Positions 46,986 to 56,785 of a stretch of 60,000 nucleotides of DNA are shown piece by piece. The stretch is from Bugula neritina (lineage: Eukaryota; Bryozoa; Gymnolaemata; Cheilostomatida; Bugulidae). Each line of letters starts with the position of its first letter. Within the stretch, counting starts at the first letter, position 1. The DNA is taken from assembly GCA_964035545.1 (NCBI GenBank), contig OZ037773.1, forward strand, positions 250,001-310,000, written 5' to 3'. The translations under genes were made by a program, and so were the position numbers. The notes below the pieces were generated by a model. It saw nothing but the letters and a program-made list of their open reading frames with translations. It did not search any database and was not told the origin of the DNA.

Positions 46986-47614
46986 AAACTTATAAAATCA
47001 TAAACTTACCTGTTTGCATCAAATTGACGCTGCATGCTAAATAGGTTGAAATAATTTAAAATATGTTATATGATTATAATATTAGTTTAATGGATGTTAT
47101 GTGGTTATATTAATGTAATATAATTATGTTATAATTGTAGTAACCCATAATTTGCATTTGGATAGTAAGGTAGTCAGCACCATAGTTCTGCACAACCTTT
47201 TTGTTTTTCTATCCCAAGTTTTTTACTTTTCCACGCATCTTTCTGTGAGGTTCAACAAATGCCTCCCCTGTTTGTAGCTGAAAATGGATACTCTCTTGCT
47301 TTTTCAATCTGAGCATCAGTCAGAAGAAATTTGCTTTTAAAATGTTTAAAGTACTGAATTGCATTTAGTTATATGTTGTCAATAAAAATGCATGTGCACT
47401 CGGTGATATATTTTATGGGAGAGAGAACTCTGGTTTATAACCTCAAAGTTATAAGTTGCTGCAAGGCTCATGTCACAAATTCTGAGTGTACATATACCTA
47501 CAGACTTACGGGGTTTTTCCTAATGATTATACACGAATGTTCATAAATATTCTAGACTGATCAAAGGGATGGGTCGTTGTTCATTGTTATTGTTTTCATT
47601 AGCCATGTTAATTA

Positions 47615-47957
47615 GCCTAGGGCCACACGGTGCGTATTTTCGCATGCGAAAATTAAAATCACAAGTAGCAAAGGTGTCCACTGTAGCGTCAGTGATGCGT
47701 GATAAATAAAGCGTTCATTTTTAAATCGCACTCGCTTTCAATAAAACGCAATTTACTGGAATATAGCACTAAATAAAGAAATTGGGCTCGCTGAATAGCT
47801 ACCAGCCAATTAGGTGACGACGACAGAGACGATTTGCACTTGCGTTGAAAATGCAGAGCGACAAGTGCGAATGTTTTCTCAACGCGCACAGTGGACACCT
47901 TTGCTACTTGTGATTTCAATTTTCGCATGCGAAAATACGCACCGTGTGGCCCTAGGC
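47615..47957. mobile_element. 343-bp MITE (PIF/Harbinger-like) with 70-bp inverted repeats
   Basis: The first 70 bp (from GCCTAGGGCCACACGGTGCG) and the inverted last 70 bp differ at one base. TTA flanks both ends (47612-47614 and 47958-47960), the 3-bp T[A/T]A duplication typical of PIF/Harbinger. Each terminal repeat contains the 16-bp palindrome TTTTCGCATGCGAAAA. There is no coding capacity, so it must have been mobilised in trans. Confidence 0.85.
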
Positions 47958-48072
47958 TTACTGCACAGCAATGTAAACGAGGTGTTGCGCAATAATTGCA
48001 AAATAACCATGGAAATTTCAATGTTTTGTTTTGTTTTGATTTTCTATCTAAATAGTATTGGTATGTGGGGAA

Positions 48073-48308
48073 TGTTATCTACTAGAATTTTCTATACTAG
48101 AATGCTTGAGAATGTTCTAGAGTTTTTTTGTTTACTATAAATACTGAGGCAGTTGTGTTTACAAGTTAGTTCATTTTCATAAGTTCATCTGTGCATATCT
48201 TACTGGAGAAATAAAGTCTACTTATATTCACAACTCTATTTACTCTCAACTGAGCAAGCTGTATGCTACTTGTCTATACACTTCTGACTACCAGACTTTT
48301 CGAACTCA
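48073..48308 (+). mobile_element. LTR-like fragment
   Basis: A TGTTATCT...CATCACA segment has a TATAAATA box (about 48136) and an AATAAA (about 48210) about 70 bp apart, the layout of U3-R-U5. It is followed by ACCAACAGTTTTGTGACAG, which could be a primer-site/leader remnant. No second LTR copy and no target duplication are visible, so the call is tentative. Confidence 0.35.
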
Positions 48309-50120
48309 TCACACTGCTACCAACAGTTTTGTGACAGCTCACTTAGTGCAAGGAACTATAAGACTGCAGCATCTGCAGAGAGAAACTCGCAGAAAAGTAC
48401 CTGCAGCAGTGACATGGCAAAGAATGTTGTGTGCCTAAAAAGTTGACACATAAAACTCTGAGAAAGCATGGTTTAACACCATACTAAAGGAAGTATAGAA
48501 AAGAATAGGGACAAGCTTGCAAACTGTAATTTTATAACATATAATGAGTGTTGAATGACTGTAATAGATATCACCTAGTCTGACTTTTCACATATGATTT
48601 TAGTGCGGCTGCCTGGCCACACAACATGAATAAAGTCACTATCCTCCTCAACTTGTGGCTTTAGAGCTTAGACCATTAGCAAATATATTTTGCTCTATGG
48701 GCTGTTTACGGGTTTCTCATTAAATTACTAACTGCTGAATGGTGACGCTCCAACAATAGAATTTAGGCTGTAGCAGAGCTGTGGCTTTTTCTTTTTCATG
48801 TTAGTGAATTGTATTTAAAGATCTTCAAATAACATGTGGCCCTTTTCTCTACTCTAGTTTTTTTAAAACAAACTTCCTAGTATTTTTCTGCATCACATGA
48901 TTTTCCCTAAACTTCCTACATGTGAGCCAACAACAGTGTTTAGTTTAGTAACCATGCTAACTGTTGCAGCTATTATAGTAGCCATAGTGACTGTTGCAGC
49001 TAGTAGCCATGGTAACTGTTGCAGCTAGAAATTATAGCTTCAAGCAACTGAATAACAGGCCTTTACCTATAGAAGACGACTAAAGTACAAAGTCTACTGA
49101 ATTATGCAATGAAAGGTAATTATAGGTACTTACACTAGATACTTATCAAAGACAAGCTTACTGCACTCAGCTTTACTATGTTACTAAAGCAAACAATAAG
49201 CATAACTTCTAAGAGTTGAAGTCAAGTCTAAGAGAAGCTGAATATGTGATCACGGTTTTACACTAAAAATCAAAATGGGTTTCGAGGGACCACTATAATA
49301 ATTTTAGGATTTTGCCAATATGTATTTTTTCAAGGCTAGCACAATTAGTGAAGAAGCAGTTTTTGACCAATAATGCCTAAAAAATAGGCAGTTTTTTGAG
49401 CTTATAACAGAATAAAAATTGGAGCAAAATCAAGTCTAAAAAAGCTAAAAAAAGCATGAGAAGATACACAAGATGTTTTTTAAATTTCGTTTTTAGTCTA
49501 CATATTGTTGTAAATTAAAATTACTAAGATGAGAATTCAGTAGAACCAATGCCTAAACATTATCTCTTTGCAATTATGGGAGAGGAGGGCATAAAAGTTG
49601 TCCATCAATCAGAGCGTATTCTAGGCTTGCTATGTCAAGAACTCAAGCCTAGCTCTTCACAATTGGTAAAGAAAAATGTATGTAATGAGTATTAAATACA
49701 GAAGCGTGAATCCAAATGCAACGCGTCACTGCAATTCATCTGATTTATCCGCAGCTTCCGGTCCCATTTTGGAATGTTGTTTCCTGTTGCGGGGCCAACA
49801 CTCCCCACTGCAGCCGAGCCGGGAAAGGCGGGAATATCTGTCGCGCCATATGGATTGCATCATCCTTGCAGTTAGTCAGTAGGCAGTGCACTTGTGTGCG
49901 CATCACACTTGTTGAGTGTAAGAACAAGAAGATAGTTTATCTCCATGCAGCTACTGTACTAATGAAGGGTCACAGGCTAAGTTCCTGGCCATAATATAGT
50001 CAATAGAGAACAGAATATGCACTTGCTAATTATAATAGTAAAACGGTCAGACTGAATACGTGTACAGTAGACTTGCACATAAGTAGGGAGAGTCATAAGC
50101 TAAGCTGGGGGAAGCATGAT
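48309..50120. other. Intergenic stretch left of Gypsy element 2
   Basis: No supported gene. 48,950-49,030 holds three imperfect copies of an AACTGTTGCAGCTA-containing unit of about 30 bp. The last few hundred bases before 50121 may be the outer part of the LTR of the third retroelement, into which element 2 may have inserted. Confidence 0.4.
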
Positions 50121-50300
50121 GTATTGTGATAGTTTTGTGGATTGTGAATGAAACTAGTGCTGTTACATGCTTGTATGAGAAACAAGGCGAGAAATAAGGT
50201 AAAAGGTAGATAATCTTTATTGTAGTATAGTCCGAGTGAATCAATGGTCTTTATCCAGCGAGCTCCAGTAGTAGACTGAACTATACTGGAACTCGCTGGC

Positions 50301-50309
50301 TTTTATATA
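50301..50309 (-). promoter_or_regulatory. TATA box of the Gypsy element 2 LTR
   Basis: The minus strand TATATAAAA sits about 85 bp upstream of the AATAAA at 50216-50221 and just downstream of the palindrome array. The same box is present in the 5' LTR. Confidence 0.7.
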
Positions 50310-50338
50310 CATGCAGGACAAAGACATTCCTTTGTTTG

Positions 50339-50479
50339 CCGAGATCGGAGGCCCGAAATACCGAATATCGGTACTTCGGGAATCCGAAATGCCGAATCCG
50401 GCATTTCGGTACTTCGGTATTCCGATATGCCGAGAATCGGCATATCGGTGTTTCGGAGGACCGAAGTACCGATCTCGGT
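50339..50479. promoter_or_regulatory. Palindromic CCGA/TCGG half-site array in U3
   Basis: Within about 140 bp there are nine CCGA and nine TCGG tetramers arranged as nested inverted repeats. These include GAAATGCCG/CGGCATTTC (loop AATC), CGATATGCCGA/TCGGCATATCG (loop GAA), and CCGAGATCGG/CCGATCTCGG at the two outer ends. The block lies directly upstream of the TATA box. Repeated palindromic half-sites suit a dimeric DNA-binding protein, and strong folding is an alternative reason. A second copy lies at 57947-58087 in the other LTR. Confidence 0.7.
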
Positions 50480-50821
50480 AACAAAGGACACACACACACA
50501 ACATAATTTTACCACACACACCCCCCATCGGAAAGCATGCTTTCCGATAAAGAGGCGTACACAACACAAACACACAACAGGGAATGACACGACAATAAAA
50601 CACACAGTTGAAAGTAACACACAGAAAAAAAATATGGTAAACATGCAGTGATAGTAATAATACAATGATAGCAACAAAAAAAAACAGGGAAGATTTGTGC
50701 ACACGCAAGAAAAACAGAGCATGAATAGGTACATGCATTACATGAAGAACTTACACATATATAATAAACAAACAAAGAATAAGAGTAGAAAAAAAAAAAA
50801 AAAAAAACTATACAAATAGTC

Positions 50822-53800
50822 TCAGCGGCGGTCGCCAGATCGACCCCGCTCCAGGCGGCTAACTCGTCTCCGGAGTTGCCCCAGCTCCTCTTCATATCTG
50901 CGGAGCTGCCGGCGTAACTGGTGGACCTCCTCTGCCAACTGAGCTGACGTCTGGTGCCTAGGGCGGTCGGTAGTACCACGGGCAGGACGTCGCTGGCGGT
51001 GCGTCTGCTTCTCGCCCGCCGCCGAGGGTCGGGGGCCCAGGTCCGATGAATCGGCCCTGGCACCTGGTCCGACCCGTGCCAGCATGACCCGAAGTGGCTG
51101 GGTGGCTGCCGGTTGGGGTGTCGCGGCGGGCTCCCCTTCTTCCTCCCGAACAGGCCTACACGCGGGGAATCCCAGGGCGAGAGCAGCCCGTTTGTGGGGA
51201 TCCGCCACGTGTGGCAGCACCAGGTCCCGAAATTCGGGAAAGGAGGCCTGGTCTACAGCAAACGTGTAGCCCGTGTGGCAGTGAGCTATGCGTTGATGTC
51301 TCAACACATAGTCTCTCTGGTAGGAGAACTCCCCACACGGGCAAAACACGTTGATGTAGTGCTGTGGGGCGTGTACGCGCAACCGCCGTGCAGAGGAGAA
51401 TTTCCTCTTACACTCATGGCAGATGCGGTTGCCCGGCTCACCGCAAGCATCACCAATTTTTAGGTTGGTGGGTCCAGTCACCCAATACTGGCGGGCGACC
51501 AGGGCCTGAGGCAGGGCCAGTATTGGGGAGGTATCTTCTTCTGCTGGCAGGTGGTCGCCGTGTAGGATGCCCTGCTCCTCCTTGGCCGTGAGCTGAAGCT
51601 CGACCGGTTTGGGGTCAGGGCCAACCATGGCGGAACACACCTCTGTGGAGGAGGTGGCGGCCTGCTGGCTGGTAGAAGCCGAAGCAAGGGCCGGTGGGAG
51701 AGGGGAGTCGGACCGACTGGCCTCCTCAACGTCCATTCGCTCCTCTAGAATAGATAGTAGAGGCTGTGAGAAGCCGGTCTCACTATCGCCGAAATTCGGC
51801 ACAGGTGTGTATGGAGATAAGTTAAAAACCGAGGGCCGAGGTGTATCGCAGAAATTGACTGAGCCTACATCGTGATTCAACAATGTATCAATGGCAGAGT
51901 CATCTCCAAGATCCATCTCGGCCTCCGGTTCTAAGAGATCAGAACCAAGTAAGTCTAGTAAAGACCAGTCTACTGTAATTTGACTAGACTCCGCAACTGG
52001 AGGATCTAATCTAGAAGAAATACCTGATTGTGTATCTGGTAGAGTAATTCCCATAGCTGCTGATAGCGTACGGAGAACAGTGGTAAAGTCAAAATGAGTA
52101 TTAGAATCAGAATTTAGTTTGAGTTGCAACTGCCGTGCGAGCTGTGTGAAGTCAGAATGAGAAATGGCCGAACCTCGTGCTTCAGAAGTTTTACCTGCTG
52201 AAGCCCGAGTCGCGTGGCTCGTGGGAATTTCCCCCGGATTTTGAGAAGACAACTCGCGTGATCGAGTGTCTTCCGAAATTCGGTCGGCCATTTCTTCTTC
52301 TTGGTGGAATTCTCCGGGGTGATGAAGGAAATTTCCAACCAAGATGGGGTGGCAGTCAGTGTGGGGGGGGTCTTCCTCAGGAGGGGGCCCCTCCAGGTGT
52401 CCTACAGCATAGTCTGCCAGGTACCTGGGAGGTCTTCTTGGCCGCTGGCTCCTCTCAAGTGGAACAGACTCTGGTGGTGTTGGTGGCTCCTGGGCTGCCC
52501 TGGTAGGGGGGTCCCCGTCTTCACCCCGTACGGGGGTGGGGGTGTCCTCCCCCGGGAAGGGTTGTGAGCCAAGGGCTTGCTGCTGTTCCTGCTCCCGCTC
52601 CGCTCTCTGCTGTCGCTCCAGCTGCTCTATCAGGGCAGCCTGCTCCTGGTCCGCCTCCCTGGGGACCATAATCTCCACCTCACGGGGCCGGGTGGCCCGT
52701 CCACGACGGTTGGGCTGACGGTGGGGCTCCAAGAGGGGTGGAGCCTGACCCACCGCGTCCGGGCTGGCATGGTAAGGTTTGAGGCGCTGCTCGCTCTGGA
52801 CAGAGACCTGTCCAGAGCGCTCCACACGGTACGTGTGGTTGGGCAGCACCTCTACTACGCAGTAGGGGCCGACGAACTTGGGCTGAAGCTCAGCCGACTG
52901 TCCGCGCCGCCTACGGTAACTCACCATCCAGACCCAGTCTCCCACTTGGTACAACGGGGGCTCCTCTGAGTCCTCTGTGCGGGTCTGCCACTGCTGGGTG
53001 CGCAGCGCATCATGAGCTTTGCCCATGATGTCCATCAGACCCTCCACATATTCGTGTACCGGTGACTCGGGGGCAGGAACATGGTACGTCAGGTGTTCCG
53101 GGACCCGCGTCTCTCGGCCTAACATCAGGAAGTTTGGGGTCTCCTGCGTGGCGGAGTGTGGTGTGCTGCGGTAAGCCCGCATGATCTGCGGCAGCACCAC
53201 GTCCCATTCTTCCTGACCTCGACCAAGCAGCAGGCTCCGGAGCGCGTCACCCAACATCCTGTTGTTCCGCTCGACGACTCCGTTCCCTTGTGGGTGATAT
53301 GGGGTGGTCCGACTCTGGTTCACCCCCCATATCCGGCAGAGGTCTCCCATGAGCTGGGACTGGAACTGGGCACCCTGGTCTGTATGTATCTGCTCGGGCA
53401 AACCGAGGTAACAGAATACATGTTGGTCCAGGGTCCGGGCCACCGTGGGGGCGGTGGCGTCTGGAATAGCCAGAGCATCCGCCCACCGGGTAAAGTGGTC
53501 CGTGAGCACCAGTATCCAGGTGTTCCCTCTGGCGGATAACGGCATAGGCCCGACGAGGTCTACCGCCACTACTTGCCACGGTCGACCAGCGTACAGCCGG
53601 CGTCGACCAGTGGTTTCCGTGGGGCGGCCATGCTTACTAGCTTGGCAGACCTCGCATTGCCGTACCCGCAGTCGTACGTCCCGAGTCATTCCGGGCCAAT
53701 ACCAACGTAGCCGCAGACACCTGATGACCCGACTGACTCCAGCATGAGCCTGCTTATGGGTGTCCCAGATCAGTTCCCGCCGGAGGGCGCGTGGACAGAC

Positions 53801-56785
53801 GACGCGGTCCCTCTTCTGCTGGCGGTTGTCTGCTGCTAACGTTATCATCAGGAGGCCATCGGGACTGACCTTGAGGGCATCCCAGCGACGACAGAGGAGT
53901 TGGAACTCAACGTCCCCCTGTCGCTGCTGTTCCTCGCTAGGCCGTCGGCCCTCCTTCTTGGCCCGGAAGATGTCTGCTACCGCGCCGGGTAGCGTCTCCT
54001 GGAGTCGGCACAGCTCCTTGACGTTCTGGTGCAGAGTAGGGTTGGCGTAGAGTGCCTGGACACCGTCCTGGTGGGTTTCGGTCCGAAGATGGCCGTGCTC
54101 CCACTGGTAGGTGGTGCCCTCCACTAGTCCTGCTTCCACGTCAAGGCGAGCGGGTCCCCCGTCCCGCCGTTCAATGTGTAGGCATTGCTTACAGTCCTCT
54201 ACCGGCCGGCGGCTCATGCCGTCGGCGTTCCCATGCTTCCGGCCTGCACGGTGCTCTATCCGGTAAGAGAACTCAGCAAGAATCTCTAGCCAACGAGCCA
54301 CCTGGCTCGAGGGCTCTGCACGTTTACACAGCCATATCAGTGATGCATGGTCTGTTCGCAGACGGAACGATTTCCCATACAGATATGGCCGAAAGTGCTT
54401 GACCGCCTTGACTACTGCTAGGAGTTCCTTCCTAGTGGTGCAGTAGTTCTTCTCGGCGGCCGCGAGAGTCTTGCTATAGTAAGCCACGACCACCTCACTT
54501 CCACCCTGGACTTGAGACAAGACGGCTCCCACGCTGTGGTCGCTGGCGTCGGTGTCCAGGATGTACTCCTTGGCTGGATCAGGATACGCCAGGATTAGCG
54601 CTTCCATTAGCCGTTGCTTGAGGTGGTCGAATGCCTGTTGCTCCTCCTGTGTCCACTGCCACCGGACTCCCTTCGCGGTCAGCCGATTTAACGGTTGAGC
54701 CACTCCTGCAAACCTAGGTATGTACTGCCGGTAGTACCCTACTAGGCCCAGGAAAGCACGCAACTCAGGGAGGTCACGGGGAACAGTCCACTCCTTCACA
54801 GCTTGTACTTTCTCTGAATCGGTAGCGACCCCATCACGGCCAACCACATGGCCCAGGTACGTGACTTCTGGCTGCAGGAGTGCACACTTGGAGGGCTTCA
54901 GCTTCAGTCCAGCAGCCCGGAGACGGTCAAAGACCTCCCGCAGACGGCTGACATGAGTCGAGAAGTCTGGGGAGATGACAATGACGTCGTTCAGATAGAT
55001 GAGGAGGGTCTTCCAGTGTAACCCACTGAGTACTTGCTCCATGAGTCGTTGGAATGTTGCCGGAGCGGACGTCAGTCCGAATGGCAGTACTTTCCATTTC
55101 CAGAGCCCGTCGCGAGTAATGAATGCTGCTTTGTCCTGTGCATCAGGGCTGAGGGGCACTTGCCAGTACCCACTAAGCAGATCCAAAGTACTGAAGTACT
55201 TGCTACCCGCGAGGGCGTCTAGAGACTCATCTATCCGGGGGAGAGGGTAGGCGTCCTGGATGGTAGCGTTGTTGAGTCTGCGGTAGTCCACGCAGAATCT
55301 CCAGCTACCATCCTTCTTCTTGACCAGGACCACTGGGGAGCTCCACGCACCGTGGGCAGGCTCAATCAGATCCCGGTCCAGAAGATCCTGTACCTGTCGG
55401 CTCACCTCCTTCTCCTTCTCCGGGCCCAGACGTCGGGTAGGCTGCCTGATGGGAGTGGTGTCGGCTGCCAGGGGTATCTCGTGAGAGATAACCTTAGTCA
55501 GCCCCATGTCTCTATCGCCACGACTGAAGACATCACTGTACTCCGCGAGTAGTTGAGCCAGTACTTGGCGTTCAGTACTACTCGTACAGTTTCCGCATGC
55601 TCCGCCATACAGGTCAGCCAGATGCTCCGGGACTGCTTCTCGTCTGGTGTGAGGGGGGTTTCCCTGGTTGTCGGCCACTGTCTCCAGTGCCGGACCCACA
55701 TCCGCTTCCTGGATGGAGTGGTACTTCCCCACCAGCGCTCCGGCCGATAATTGGACAGGTTCCGTGAAGGGGTTGATGCACTGCACGAGGAGCTCTTGCC
55801 GACAATCTAGCCGATTCAGGCTGTTTGCTAGTCGGATGGCTCCGTGCGTTCCTTCAACCATCCCCAGGCCGGCGATCTCCTTGCAGTTGACTCTGCATCG
55901 GAGAGTCGCCTGGGACCTCCCTGGAACTGTGCAGTCCCGAACTACCTGGACTCCGCCCACCAAGGGCCTGCCAAACTTGTCAACACAGACAAGTTCCTTC
56001 CCAGCCATCACCACCACTGACTTCTGGAAATCCATGTGGCACTGGTCTTTCTCCAGGAAGGGCATTCCCAAGATGGCGTCCTCCTTCAGCTGGCTGACTA
56101 TGAACGTCTCGTGAACTGCTTGATCACGGACGCGTCCAGGTAGTGAAATGACGCCGTAGAAAGGAATGCATGATCCGTCCGCCAACGTACCATGCGCACC
56201 TTCATACGGCTCGAGGCTCGCCCGCTCTCGTGCACCAAGGGTGTCAAAGAGACGCCTACTCAGCAGGTTGGTAGTGCACCCAGTATCCAGTAGGAATGTG
56301 GCAGCTTTACCCGAAATCTTTCCGGGCAGGAAGTAGCTGCTTCCATACGGCTGGGTGCTCCTGGAGCGGTCAGTCTCTGGGGGAGACACGACTTGGGTCC
56401 GCACAGCGGGCCTCCTCTTCGTCTTAGAGACAACGGGGGTTTTCTGAGGTCGGTAGGGTAGCTTGGGATACTCTTGCGAGTAAGCTGAATCCTCCTCCAC
56501 AACCTCCTCGGGCAACCCCGCGAACCGGTTACGGAGTGGCCAGGCTGGAGGATCGGGTAGACCTTGCGGCCTCCGAGATCTCTGAGGTGCCTGCCATCCG
56601 GTTTCTTCTAGTTCCATCCGGGTATCGAGTGGCAGGGCAGGAGGATCGGGTAGGCCTTTCGGTCTCCGAGATCTCCGGTTTGCGTGCCACTCGATGTAGG
56701 TCGATTCTGGAGAGGTCTCTTCTGTTGTCTTCCGAGTCCTACCCCGGACCGGATTGGCGTGGGGCCCACGGGTGGCGGAATTCAC
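50822..56785 (-). CDS. pol: Pol of Gypsy element 2 fused to a zinc-finger/coiled-coil domain
   Basis: One frame of about 1987 codons beginning in the -1 frame relative to gag, without its own ATG. In order: Arg/Pro-rich leader, protease (LLDTGCT, about residue 165), reverse transcriptase with YLND at residues 597-600 (N599), RNase H (ILDTDASD, RTDHASL), integrase (HKQAHAG...CEVCQ, VAVDLVG, HTDQGAQF, VVERNN), and GPY/F (FVGPYCVVE). From Met1499 a separate module follows: Ser/Thr-rich, an acidic LLDLLGSDLLEPEAEMDLGD stretch, a C2H2 finger (C1789, C1792, H1805, H1809), a second CxC...H...HC finger (1815-1836), and a Leu/Arg heptad coiled coil (LRRQLRRYEEELGQLRRRV). Element 1 has this module as a separate ORF. 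All other catalytic residues appear intact. Confidence 0.92.
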   Translation of the reverse strand: MNSATRGPHANPVRGRTRKTTEETSPESTYIEWHANRRSRRPKGLPDPPALPLDTRMELEETGWQAPQRSRRPQGLPDPPAWPLRNRFAGLPEEVVEEDSAYSQEYPKLPYRPQKTPVVSKTKRRPAVRTQVVSPPETDRSRSTQPYGSSYFLPGKISGKAATFLLDTGCTTNLLSRRLFDTLGARERASLEPYEGAHGTLADGSCIPFYGVISLPGRVRDQAVHETFIVSQLKEDAILGMPFLEKDQCHMDFQKSVVVMAGKELVCVDKFGRPLVGGVQVVRDCTVPGRSQATLRCRVNCKEIAGLGMVEGTHGAIRLANSLNRLDCRQELLVQCINPFTEPVQLSAGALVGKYHSIQEADVGPALETVADNQGNPPHTRREAVPEHLADLYGGACGNCTSSTERQVLAQLLAEYSDVFSRGDRDMGLTKVISHEIPLAADTTPIRQPTRRLGPEKEKEVSRQVQDLLDRDLIEPAHGAWSSPVVLVKKKDGSWRFCVDYRRLNNATIQDAYPLPRIDESLDALAGSKYFSTLDLLSGYWQVPLSPDAQDKAAFITRDGLWKWKVLPFGLTSAPATFQRLMEQVLSGLHWKTLLIYLNDVIVISPDFSTHVSRLREVFDRLRAAGLKLKPSKCALLQPEVTYLGHVVGRDGVATDSEKVQAVKEWTVPRDLPELRAFLGLVGYYRQYIPRFAGVAQPLNRLTAKGVRWQWTQEEQQAFDHLKQRLMEALILAYPDPAKEYILDTDASDHSVGAVLSQVQGGSEVVVAYYSKTLAAAEKNYCTTRKELLAVVKAVKHFRPYLYGKSFRLRTDHASLIWLCKRAEPSSQVARWLEILAEFSYRIEHRAGRKHGNADGMSRRPVEDCKQCLHIERRDGGPARLDVEAGLVEGTTYQWEHGHLRTETHQDGVQALYANPTLHQNVKELCRLQETLPGAVADIFRAKKEGRRPSEEQQRQGDVEFQLLCRRWDALKVSPDGLLMITLAADNRQQKRDRVVCPRALRRELIWDTHKQAHAGVSRVIRCLRLRWYWPGMTRDVRLRVRQCEVCQASKHGRPTETTGRRRLYAGRPWQVVAVDLVGPMPLSARGNTWILVLTDHFTRWADALAIPDATAPTVARTLDQHVFCYLGLPEQIHTDQGAQFQSQLMGDLCRIWGVNQSRTTPYHPQGNGVVERNNRMLGDALRSLLLGRGQEEWDVVLPQIMRAYRSTPHSATQETPNFLMLGRETRVPEHLTYHVPAPESPVHEYVEGLMDIMGKAHDALRTQQWQTRTEDSEEPPLYQVGDWVWMVSYRRRRGQSAELQPKFVGPYCVVEVLPNHTYRVERSGQVSVQSEQRLKPYHASPDAVGQAPPLLEPHRQPNRRGRATRPREVEIMVPREADQEQAALIEQLERQQRAEREQEQQQALGSQPFPGEDTPTPVRGEDGDPPTRAAQEPPTPPESVPLERSQRPRRPPRYLADYAVGHLEGPPPEEDPPHTDCHPILVGNFLHHPGEFHQEEEMADRISEDTRSRELSSQNPGEIPTSHATRASAGKTSEARGSAISHSDFTQLARQLQLKLNSDSNTHFDFTTVLRTLSAAMGITLPDTQSGISSRLDPPVAESSQITVDWSLLDLLGSDLLEPEAEMDLGDDSAIDTLLNHDVGSVNFCDTPRPSVFNLSPYTPVPNFGDSETGFSQPLLSILEERMDVEEASRSDSPLPPALASASTSQQAATSSTEVCSAMVGPDPKPVELQLTAKEEQGILHGDHLPAEEDTSPILALPQALVARQYWVTGPTNLKIGDACGEPGNRICHECKRKFSSARRLRVHAPQHYINVFCPCGEFSYQRDYVLRHQRIAHCHTGYTFAVDQASFPEFRDLVLPHVADPHKRAALALGFPACRPVREEEGEPAATPQPAATQPLRVMLARVGPGARADSSDLGPRPSAAGEKQTHRQRRPARGTTDRPRHQTSAQLAEEVHQLRRQLRRYEEELGQLRRRVSRLERGRSGDRR

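Larger units (their letters stand above)
50125..50516 (-). repeat. 3' LTR of Gypsy element 2
   Basis: 392 bp, TG...CA, identical by eye to 57733-58124. On the minus strand the order is U3 with the palindrome array, TATATAAAA (50301-50309), and an AATAAA polyadenylation signal (50216-50221). The polypurine tract GATGGGGGGTGTG lies just outside (50517-50529). Confidence 0.97.
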
